A stretch of 5,832 nt of DNA from Pseudomonadota bacterium. GTDB taxonomy: Bacteria; Pseudomonadota; Alphaproteobacteria; Rhizobiales; Rhizobiaceae. Both the position numbers and the translations under genes were made by a program. The notes under the pieces are model-generated. The model had not been told where the DNA came from, made no database searches, and worked only from the letters and a program-made list of their open reading frames with translations. The stretch covers positions 1 through 5,832 of the forward strand of contig JAEXXS010000483.1 in assembly GCA_023451915.1 (NCBI GenBank), in the 5' to 3' direction. Positions 1 to 5,565 of this stretch are shown here, piece after piece; position 1 is the first letter of the stretch, and every line of letters begins with the position of its first letter.

Positions 1-390
1 GATATCGCCGTTGCCAACTCCTATTATGTCGGCCTGATGCGTTCGGGTAAGGGCGGTGATGAGCAAAAGACCTGGGGCGAGGGTATCAAGGTCATTCTCC
101 CGACCTTCAAGGACGGCGGCACGCAGGTCAATATCAGCGGCGCAGCCGTGGCCAAGAATGCCCCCCACAGGCAAGAGGCTATCAAGCTTCTCGAATATCT
201 CGTCTCCGATGAAGCACAGAAAATCTATGCCGAGGCCAATTACGAATATCCGGTGAAGCCCGGCGCTCCGGTCGATGCGATTGTGAAGTCGTTCGGCGAA
301 TTGAAGATCGACAAGGTTCCGCTGGCTGAAATCGTGAGCCATCGCAAGGAAGCGAGCGAACTGGTTGATAAGGTTGGTTTCGACAACTAA
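1..390 (+). CDS. fbpA: Ferric-iron ABC transporter, periplasmic substrate-binding protein (3' part only)
   Basis: The reading frame is open from the first base of the window and ends at TAA 388-390, so 129 C-terminal residues are visible and the start lies upstream; the in-frame ATG at 37 is internal. Visible residues 1-13 read DIAVANSYYVGLM. The adjacent Tyr pair (visible residues 8-9) matches the two tyrosines that coordinate Fe3+ in bacterial FbpA/AfuA/FutA-type proteins. Further along, a GAAVAKNAPH stretch followed by an EAIKLLEYLVSDEAQKIYA helix and an EYPV segment is the usual C-lobe pattern of this family. The protein would capture ferric iron in the periplasm and hand it to the permease encoded 55 bases downstream. 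Family assignment is secure; iron as substrate is inferred from the Tyr pair and the FbpB-type permease next door. The symbol is a family name, not a strain-specific one. Confidence 0.9.
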   Translation, partial: DIAVANSYYVGLMRSGKGGDEQKTWGEGIKVILPTFKDGGTQVNISGAAVAKNAPHRQEAIKLLEYLVSDEAQKIYAEANYEYPVKPGAPVDAIVKSFGELKIDKVPLAEIVSHRKEASELVDKVGFDN

Positions 391-411
391 AACCAGAATG
401 ACAGTATGAAC

Positions 412-441
412 AAAGCGCCGGTGCTTCATGCGCCGGCGTTT
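412..441 (+). terminator. GC-rich hairpin between the iron-binding protein and permease genes (attenuator-like)
   Basis: The left arm CGCCGGTGC (416-424) pairs with the right arm GCGCCGGCG (430-438) through nine base pairs including one T-G wobble, leaving a five-base loop TTCAT. Three A-T pairs (412-414 with 439-441) extend the stem past a bulged G at 415. The right arm runs into TTTCCTT, a short and interrupted T tract. This resembles a weak intrinsic terminator or an mRNA-stabilising hairpin. Such elements between a binding-protein gene and its permease gene commonly let the binding protein be made in excess. Function is inferred; the base pairing is seen directly. Confidence 0.5.
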
Positions 442-445
442 CCTT

Positions 446-2143
446 ATGACGAGCACCATGACCGATATGCCCGCCACCGCACGACATTCGCTTTTCCGGC
501 CATCAAGGGCGGGGCGCGTCTGGCTTTGGGCTTCGGCGGTGATTGCTGTCCTCGTTTTCCTGCCGGTTCTGGCGCTTGCCCGCGAGGCTTTGCAGGGTTC
601 GGCAGGTCTGTGGCAGCATTTGCTCTCCACATTATTGCCGACAGCCTTTGCCGACACGGTCATTCTTCTGCTCGGCGTGGGCACCATCGCGGCGCTGGTG
701 GGAACGTCGATGGCGTGGCTGGTGACGGCCTATGATTTTCGCGGGCGCGGTATTCTCGAATGGGCGTTGCTGCTGCCGCTTGCTGTGCCGACCTATATCG
801 TTGCCTATGCCTATCTGGATATTCTTCATCCGATAGGGCCGGTGCAAGGCGCTATCCGCTTTATGCTGGGCTTTGACAGTCCGCGCCAGTTCCGGCTGCC
901 GGATATCCGCTCGATGACCGGCTGCATTCTGCTGCTGGGTTTTGTGCTCTATCCTTATGTCTATATCCCGACACGGGCGATGTTTCTCACCCAGTCGGCC
1001 AGTCTCATGGATGCGGCGCGGACGCTTGGCGTCAGCCGTCGCGGCATTTTCTGGCGGGTGGCGCTGCCGCTGGCGCGCCCGGCGGTTGCCGTCGGCGTCA
1101 GTCTTGCCTTGATGGAAACGCTGAACGATGTTGGCGCGGCCGAGTTTCTCGGCGTGCGCACACTGACCGTATCCATCTACACAACATGGATCACGCGGTC
1201 CGATCTGCCGGGCGCGGCGCAACTGGCGCTCGCCCTGTTGCTGCTTGTGGTGGCGCTCGTCTCGCTGGAGCGTTGGGCACGGCGCAAGCAGCGTTTCGCC
1301 TCCAACATCCGCCATTCGCGCGGGTTCGAGCCGTCGAAAGTCTCAACCGCGAAAGGCTTGTGGCTGCTTGCGCTCGGGTTCTTGCCGATCATTATCGGCT
1401 TCGTTGGTCCAGCCCTTTATCTGCTCATTGAAGCGGCCAAGCGCGTGCGCTTTGCGGGTATATCGCCGCGTCTTGCCGGGGAGGCGTTCAACACCCTCCT
1501 GCTGGCGTCGATTGCAACAGCGATCGTGCTGGTCTGCGGCATGGTGGTGGCTTATGCGGTGCGCCTGTTTCCTGGCGCTTTCTCCCGCTGGCTCTACCGT
1601 CTTTCCACAATGGGCTATGCTGCGCCTGGTACGGTGATCGCCATTGGTATTCTCGTCGTTTCGGGCAGCTTCGATCATGTCTTCAACCAACTGGCCGGAT
1701 ATGTTTTCGGCGTGCCCGCCGGTCTGATCCTGATCGGTTCAGGCGCTGCGGTGGTTTATGCCTATGGGGTGCGGTTCATGGCTATCGCCGCAGGCGGTAT
1801 CGATGCGGGGCTGGAACGCATTCCGCTGTCGCTCGATCACGCATCGCGCACGCTTGGACGAAGCGTGACGGCGACATTCCGCTCCATTCACCTGCCGCTG
1901 TCGAAGACGGCAATTGTGGCAGCCGGATTGCTTGTTTTTGTGGACTGCGTAAAGGAATTGCCAGCAACATTGCTGCTGCGCCCGCTCAATATGGAAACTT
2001 TCGCAACGCATCTTTACGGCGAAGCCGCGCGCGGTACTTATGAAGAAGCGTCGATTGCCGCACTTGCCATTGTGGTGATCGGCATTGTGCCGGTGATCCT
2101 GCTTGCCCGCGTGGGTCGCAGGTCTGGCAAGCAAGTTCAATAA
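446..2143 (+). CDS. fbpB: Ferric-iron ABC transporter permease (fused two-domain FbpB type)
   Basis: An integral inner-membrane protein of about 565 residues that would form the whole translocation channel for Fe3+ delivered by the upstream binding protein. It is rich in hydrophobic helices (first about residues 25-45, roughly a dozen in all) and contains two copies of the permease cytoplasmic EAA loop that docks the ATPase. The first starts near residue 188 (DAARTLG, then LPLARPA) and the second near residue 463 (DHASRTLG, then LPLSKTA). Two loops in one chain, separated by a charged linker (ARRKQRF...) in the middle, mark the fused FbpB/AfuB architecture, and the length fits. The start is uncertain: ATG 428 lies in the loop of the 412-441 hairpin and lacks a Shine-Dalgarno, so 446 is chosen; 458 and 467 are also possible. 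It is probably cotranscribed with the gene before it. No ATPase gene follows, so that subunit must be encoded elsewhere. Confidence 0.93.
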   Translation: MTSTMTDMPATARHSLFRPSRAGRVWLWASAVIAVLVFLPVLALAREALQGSAGLWQHLLSTLLPTAFADTVILLLGVGTIAALVGTSMAWLVTAYDFRGRGILEWALLLPLAVPTYIVAYAYLDILHPIGPVQGAIRFMLGFDSPRQFRLPDIRSMTGCILLLGFVLYPYVYIPTRAMFLTQSASLMDAARTLGVSRRGIFWRVALPLARPAVAVGVSLALMETLNDVGAAEFLGVRTLTVSIYTTWITRSDLPGAAQLALALLLLVVALVSLERWARRKQRFASNIRHSRGFEPSKVSTAKGLWLLALGFLPIIIGFVGPALYLLIEAAKRVRFAGISPRLAGEAFNTLLLASIATAIVLVCGMVVAYAVRLFPGAFSRWLYRLSTMGYAAPGTVIAIGILVVSGSFDHVFNQLAGYVFGVPAGLILIGSGAAVVYAYGVRFMAIAAGGIDAGLERIPLSLDHASRTLGRSVTATFRSIHLPLSKTAIVAAGLLVFVDCVKELPATLLLRPLNMETFATHLYGEAARGTYEEASIAALAIVVIGIVPVILLARVGRRSGKQVQ

Positions 2144-2198
2144 TATTATTAAAGTCTAATATAGCAAGAAAATTAAGTATAGACCTTACACTTTTGTA

Positions 2199-2228
2199 TT
2201 GGATGCACTGTTAGGCCTGATTTATAAT
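2199..2228 (+). promoter_or_regulatory. Candidate sigma-70-type promoter for the c-di-GMP enzyme gene
   Basis: A perfect TATAAT -10 hexamer lies at 2223-2228, with TTGGAT (2199-2204, three of six matches to TTGACA) 18 bases upstream as the -35. Transcription would start near 2235 and leave a leader of about 100 bases before the chosen start codon. The match is good, but the surrounding DNA is AT-rich, so chance TATAAT boxes are more likely than usual. A second, weaker -10-like TATAAC lies at 2264-2269. Confidence 0.45.
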
Positions 2229-2235
2229 TGCTTAA
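2221..2235 (+). promoter_or_regulatory. Possible CtrA-type binding box overlapping the -10 element
   Basis: TTTA (2221-2224), seven bases, then TTAA (2232-2235) matches seven of the eight fixed positions of the alphaproteobacterial CtrA consensus TTAA-N7-TTAA. It overlaps the candidate -10 box, a position that would suggest repression. One mismatch in AT-rich DNA is weak evidence, so this is only a candidate. Confidence 0.2.
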
Positions 2236-2324
2236 GTAGTGTACGCTAAACAATTATGTGTTGTATAACAAAAACACAAAAATGCTTCGGTCAGGGCCGA
2301 CGGCGGCCTTGCGCAAACGAAAGC

Positions 2325-2329
2325 GGGGG
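2325..2329 (+). promoter_or_regulatory. Ribosome-binding site that decides the start of the c-di-GMP enzyme
   Basis: A purine run, GGGGG within AAGCGGGGGC, ends six bases before ATG 2336. Neither upstream alternative start (GTG 2258, ATG 2282) has any Shine-Dalgarno-like sequence; both are preceded by A-rich or mixed AT sequence. Together with the typical MHYT-protein N-terminus that begins at 2336, this supports the shorter protein. Confidence 0.55.
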
Positions 2330-2335
2330 CGTGTT

Positions 2336-4684
2336 ATGTTTAGAGTCATCGAATGCATATCCGGACAACATGACAGACCCATCGTCGTTTTGGCTGCGGT
2401 CATTTCGCTTATTGGTGTTTTTGCCTTTTTCCTTCTGCTCGCGCGGGCGGGAGAATGCGCTGATCATCGCCGCGAGAGCTGGCTTGCGACCGCCGCTTTT
2501 GCCGGGGGCTTGAGCGTCTGGGCCACGCATTTTGTGGCGATGCTGGCTTATCAGGGTACGGTGGCGATTGAGTTTGATCTCATCATCACCACCCTTTCAG
2601 CCGTGATTGCGATTGCCGGTTTCTGGGTCGTGCTGCGCCTGTTTGATTTTAACAGCATGAAGGCAAATCTGCTGGCTGGTTTCTGTGGTGCGCTGGTGAT
2701 CGCCGCGATGCATTTTACCGGCATGGCTGCAGTCAAAGCCGCCGCGACTATTGAGTTCGACACGGTGCCGATCATTATTGGCGCGGTCGTCGCCACCCTG
2801 TTGCTGGCTGGTGCTTTCGAGGCGATGCGCCTCTCAGGCCGTTGGATGCGGCTTTCCCTGGCCACGGTTCTCGGTGTCGGCTCGATCTGCGTGCTGCATT
2901 TCACCACCATGTCATCCACCACTCTGATACCCGATCCGAGTCTGCCTGCGGCAGACCCGCTCGGCACGGGCCGCATGTGGATCGTTGGGGCGGTTGCGAC
3001 AGTCTCCTGCTTCATCGCCTTCATGACGGTCGCAGCCGTGTTCATCGACCGTTACATGACGGATTTGAAAGGCTTTGCGAATGCGACGCTGGATGGGCTT
3101 GCCGTCATCCGCGATGACCGGATCGTCGAAGTGAATGCGCGTTTTTCGCGTTTGATGAACAGCACCGAAAGGGCGCTGATCGGACGTTCGCCGGAAGATT
3201 TACTGCTGACGGCGGATGGTCTGCCCGCCGCCACCCCGCGTACGACTGCGGTTGAGGCGACCCCCCGGCAGGAAAATGACGAGCGCATTTTCGAACTCGC
3301 CGTCCACACGATTGAATATCAGGGCAAGGCTTGCGAGGTTCTCGCCGTGCGCGACCTGACGGAAAAGCACGCCGCTCAGCGCCAGATCGAGCATATGGCG
3401 AACCATGACGCATTGACCGACCTGCCCAACCGCGCCTTTTTCGAACAGCGCCTGTCCAATGCGGTGGGCGGACGTTCGCAGCAGCGTTGCGCTGTCTTTG
3501 CGCTCGATCTCGACCGGTTCAAGGCGGTGAACGATATTTTCGGCCATGCACAAGGCGACCGGGTGTTGAAAACCGTTGCCAATATTCTGCGGCGCACGAT
3601 CAGCGGCGTCGATACGGCAGCGCGCATTGGCGGCGACGAGTTTGTGATCCTGCAGGTCGGCGTGCCGCAGCCATCAGGCGCACGCAAGCTTGCCGAGCGG
3701 ATATTGGACGAATTCAAAAAAGAAATGAACATGATCGCCGATCAGACGGCGGTGGGCGTCAGCATCGGTGTCGCGATCTACCCGACCGATGGCCGTGATG
3801 CCGAAACGCTTCGTCATGCAGCCGATGTCGCGCTTTATCGCGCCAAGACCAGCGGCAAGGGCATGGTTGCGTTCTATTCGCCGGAAATGGATCGCGAGAT
3901 CACCGAGAGACGGCAACTGGAAGCCGATCTGCGCCAGGCCATGTCGCGTGGTCAGATCACCATCGCCTACCAGCCGCTGATTGGAACCGCCGATGGTTCC
4001 TGCAAGGGCTATGAGGCGCTGCTGCGCTGGACGCATCCAGAGCGCGGAACCATCCCGCCGGAAGTGTTCATTCCCATTGCCGAAGAAACCGGCGTGATCA
4101 TCGCGCTTGGCGAATGGGTGCTGCGGGAAGCCTGTCGCACGGCGGCGAGTTGGGACCGCCACCTGACGATTGCCGTCAATGTATCGCCGATCCAGTTTCG
4201 TCTGACCAATCTGCCCGAGACGGTTGCCGCTGTTCTGGAGGAAACCGGTCTGCAGGCCTATCGGTTGGAACTGGAGGTCACGGAGGCGGCGCTCATCAAG
4301 GACAGGCCGACGACGCTGGAATTGCTGCGCCGCATCAAGAAGCTCGGCGTGCGCATCGTGATGGACGATTTCGGCACGGGCTATTCGTCGCTGAACAATC
4401 TCCAGAGTTTTCCTTTCGACAAGATCAAGATTGACCGCAGCTTCATCAATACAATGGAAACCGATGTCAGTTCGCACGCTATTGTGCGGGCAATCGTCGG
4501 GCTCGGTCGTAGCCTCGACCTGCCGGTCGTTGCCGAAGGCATCGAGAACTTTCATCAGCACCGCATGGTGATCGAAGAGGGCTGCGCGCAGGTACAGGGC
4601 TTTTTGTTCGGGCGTCCTGCACAGGCGCCGGGCGCAACCGACCCATCGGAAATTGTTCCCTACAGGAAATTTGTGGATGAGTAA
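2336..4684 (+). CDS. MHYT - PAS-like - GGDEF - EAL membrane protein (bifunctional c-di-GMP cyclase/phosphodiesterase candidate)
   Basis: A protein of 782 residues. Residues 1 to about 240 form an MHYT sensor of seven predicted helices with three motif copies: ATHFVAM (His65), MHFTGM (His126) and LHFTTM (His188). This domain has been proposed to bind a metal and sense oxygen, CO or NO. A PAS-like segment follows (about 245-340). The GGDEF domain starts near residue 356 (NHDALTDLPNR), has the metal/GTP-binding LDLDRFKAVND stretch and an intact GGDEF at 432-436, so it could make c-di-GMP. The I-site arginine is replaced by Ser423 (Asp426 remains), so product inhibition is probably lost. The EAL domain keeps EAL at 560-562, Asn615, Glu647, DDFGTG (Asp677-Asp678), Lys698, Glu734 and Gln754, the full set expected of an active phosphodiesterase. 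Net activity cannot be read from sequence; GGDEF may instead act as a GTP-binding regulator of EAL. The start at 2336 is preferred because MFRVIECISGQHD is the usual family beginning. The gene seems to be transcribed on its own. Confidence 0.95.
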   Translation: MFRVIECISGQHDRPIVVLAAVISLIGVFAFFLLLARAGECADHRRESWLATAAFAGGLSVWATHFVAMLAYQGTVAIEFDLIITTLSAVIAIAGFWVVLRLFDFNSMKANLLAGFCGALVIAAMHFTGMAAVKAAATIEFDTVPIIIGAVVATLLLAGAFEAMRLSGRWMRLSLATVLGVGSICVLHFTTMSSTTLIPDPSLPAADPLGTGRMWIVGAVATVSCFIAFMTVAAVFIDRYMTDLKGFANATLDGLAVIRDDRIVEVNARFSRLMNSTERALIGRSPEDLLLTADGLPAATPRTTAVEATPRQENDERIFELAVHTIEYQGKACEVLAVRDLTEKHAAQRQIEHMANHDALTDLPNRAFFEQRLSNAVGGRSQQRCAVFALDLDRFKAVNDIFGHAQGDRVLKTVANILRRTISGVDTAARIGGDEFVILQVGVPQPSGARKLAERILDEFKKEMNMIADQTAVGVSIGVAIYPTDGRDAETLRHAADVALYRAKTSGKGMVAFYSPEMDREITERRQLEADLRQAMSRGQITIAYQPLIGTADGSCKGYEALLRWTHPERGTIPPEVFIPIAEETGVIIALGEWVLREACRTAASWDRHLTIAVNVSPIQFRLTNLPETVAAVLEETGLQAYRLELEVTEAALIKDRPTTLELLRRIKKLGVRIVMDDFGTGYSSLNNLQSFPFDKIKIDRSFINTMETDVSSHAIVRAIVGLGRSLDLPVVAEGIENFHQHRMVIEEGCAQVQGFLFGRPAQAPGATDPSEIVPYRKFVDE

Positions 4685-4760
4685 TACGATAGGTCGTTGC
4701 TTGGGCTGTGAATAAACTGAAGTTTTGCTCCTAGCTTCGGGGGTGAATACTCTGCCAAAT

Positions 4761-4778
4761 TGTTACAACCCTGTTACA
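4761..4778 (+). repeat. Direct repeat TGTTACA, 11-base period
   Basis: TGTTACA occurs at 4761-4767 and again at 4772-4778, so the two copies are 11 bases apart, about one helical turn. The first copy sits within the odd palindrome TTGTTACAA (4760-4768). Two same-face half-sites of this kind are typical of a transcription-factor site, but no regulator is recognised and the nearest downstream gene is far away. Confidence 0.35.
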
Positions 4779-5093
4779 TGGCAGTAGCGCGCAGCGCTTT
4801 TGCAGCGTGCCCGGGAGCTTGCACACGCATGGCGTGAAAGCGGATTCTTCAAGACTATCAAGGGGATTGGCGTGACTTGCGCTTCGGAAGGGAGCCAGGA
4901 TAGTATAATGTTTTCAACACGATATTTCGCGTGATCGCAATAATAAGTGAATTTATTACGCGGAGCTTTCCGTGCTTCTAACACGTTGAAGCCACAAATT
5001 GACAGCTCAATGGGCTGAAGCATCGGGCAAGAAACGAAATCGTTTTGAAAGCACGGTGCAAGGAACGCAAACAATACCTTCGGTTCGGACGGA

Positions 5094-5112
5094 AAAGCCA
5101 TGTGGCGGCTTT
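5094..5112 (+). promoter_or_regulatory. Hairpin in the likely leader of the small membrane protein gene
   Basis: AAAGCC (5094-5099) and GGCTTT (5107-5112) are perfect inverted copies around a seven-base loop. The stem ends about 40 bases before the chosen start codon at 5152 and is followed by AACCC rather than a T run, so it is not a convincing terminator. It may be a leader structure or chance. Confidence 0.3.
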
Positions 5113-5137
5113 AACCCGACGTATCGCGGCTCAAGTT

Positions 5138-5143
5138 GGATGA
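5138..5143 (+). promoter_or_regulatory. Ribosome-binding site deciding the start of the small membrane protein
   Basis: GGATGA lies eight bases before ATG 5152 and is the only Shine-Dalgarno-like sequence nearby. The in-frame ATG at 5140 overlaps this element and has no such site of its own, and an upstream TTG at 4999 would add 51 residues of unconvincing polar sequence. Confidence 0.4.
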
Positions 5144-5151
5144 TAGATATT

Positions 5152-5496
5152 ATGCTTACTTCGCAGCAATGGCTCCCGGTCGAATTGCTCAACATCGGGC
5201 TGGCCGCGGCTCTTTTCTTCGCCTGCCTTGTCCACTCGCTGTGGAAGGCGGTTTTCGATGAGCTCAACCCGGTGTTCTGGCGTCGCACGGCTGCCCTTTT
5301 GTGGGCTGGCGTCGTGATCGTCGCGCTGAGCGGCGGGCTGGACACGTTTGACTGGGTGCAGGCAATCGGCTGGATGCTCGTCGCCGGTGGCGTCGCAGCG
5401 ACGGTAGTTCGCGCCGGTCTTTCCTATTATCGCCAGTATTGCGCGCAGAACCCGCAGGGTGTCTTCGGTCGCCGTACGCGGCTTTCAGGACGGTGA
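5152..5496 (+). CDS. Small three-helix membrane protein, function unknown
   Basis: I do not recognise the family. The 114-residue product has three clear hydrophobic segments, about residues 12-30, 46-62 and 71-90. The first loop carries Lys and two Arg (residues 32-45), the second loop is short and acidic (LDTFD), and the tail is basic with several Arg. By the positive-inside rule this predicts an outside N-terminus and a cytoplasmic tail. It is rich in Trp and has no catalytic motif or cleavable signal peptide that I can see. The start at 5152 is chosen for the GGATGA upstream; 5140 would add four residues (MIDI). It is far from the gene before it, so probably transcribed alone, and it converges on the minus-strand gene after it. 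The codon pattern resembles the other genes here, which supports a real gene. Confidence 0.72.
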   Translation: MLTSQQWLPVELLNIGLAAALFFACLVHSLWKAVFDELNPVFWRRTAALLWAGVVIVALSGGLDTFDWVQAIGWMLVAGGVAATVVRAGLSYYRQYCAQNPQGVFGRRTRLSGR

Positions 5497-5565
5497 GCCT
5501 CATGTTTGCAAGAACCGAAACCATGCCCTTGCGGCAACACCGCCCCTATAGCCTGCGGTCGTTCT
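5497..5565. other. Short spacer between convergent genes, possible weak terminator
   Basis: This spacer of 69 bases separates two stop codons that face each other. ACCGC (5539-5543) and GCGGT (5555-5559) form a five-pair stem with an 11-base loop, followed on the plus strand by CGTTCTTC. This could be a poor terminator, but the stem is short and the T run broken. Nothing stronger is visible. Confidence 0.25.

Larger units (their letters stand above)
2144..2335 (+). other. AT-rich intergenic region and leader before the c-di-GMP enzyme gene
   Basis: No gene is supported here. The stretch from about 2139 to 2285 is much richer in A and T than the flanking genes. It begins with a perfect AT-only palindrome (2139-2150) overlapping the permease stop codon. 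Next comes an imperfect inverted repeat (AAAGTCTA 2151-2158 with TAGACCTT 2180-2187) followed by a modest T-rich run, which might weakly terminate the iron operon. A candidate promoter, a 12-base near-palindrome (2237-2248) and two leader inverted repeats (2257-2278 and 2293-2310) follow. The downstream reading frame can be extended upstream to a GTG at 2258, but that extension looks non-coding. Confidence 0.6.
4685..5151. other. Gap of 467 bases without a convincing gene
   Basis: No protein-coding gene is supported. Open frames on both strands lack ribosome-binding sites and family resemblance. Visible items, in order, are: a weak inverted repeat CTGAAG/CTTCGG (4717-4740) without a T run; a spaced direct repeat TGTTACA (4761-4767 and 4772-4778); a GC-rich hairpin (4787-4810); an isolated TATAAT (4904-4909); inverted repeats at 4941-4958 and 4972-4995; a perfect TTGACA (4999-5004) without a recognisable -10; and a hairpin at 5094-5112. 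The region could hold a small RNA or a long leader for the next gene, but nothing was recognised. Confidence 0.5.

Noticed and set aside
37..390. ATG at 37 as the start of a 117-residue protein
   Set aside because: The frame is open to the window edge, and the residues before it (AVANSYYVGL) belong to the conserved iron-binding region, so this Met is internal.
632..1315. Minus-strand open frame (227 codons) opposite the permease gene
   Set aside because: Low-complexity His/Arg/Gln-rich translation, antisense to a clear permease; a shadow frame.
2258..2335. N-terminal extension of 26 residues on the c-di-GMP enzyme from GTG 2258 or ATG 2282
   Set aside because: No ribosome-binding site, AT-rich leader composition, and the typical MHYT-protein N-terminus begins at 2336.
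3674..4561. Long minus-strand open frame (295 codons) opposite the GGDEF-EAL gene
   Set aside because: It is antisense to a gene with intact catalytic motifs, has no recognisable domain, and is the usual mirror frame of a GC-rich gene.
4717..4740. Terminator after the c-di-GMP enzyme gene
   Set aside because: Only a six-pair stem with a 12-base loop, followed by a G run instead of a T run.
4999..5004. Perfect TTGACA as a promoter -35 element
   Set aside because: No -10-like hexamer occurs 16-18 bases downstream (the sequence there is CATCGGGC), so it stays an isolated match.
4763..5101. Minus-strand open frame of 112 codons in the gap after the c-di-GMP enzyme
   Set aside because: No family resemblance, no convincing ribosome-binding site and no hydrophobic or domain pattern. 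It cannot be fully excluded as a hypothetical gene.
4999..5151. Extension of the small membrane protein upstream to TTG 4999
   Set aside because: The added residues are polar and unpatterned, span a leader hairpin, and a better ribosome-binding site precedes 5152.
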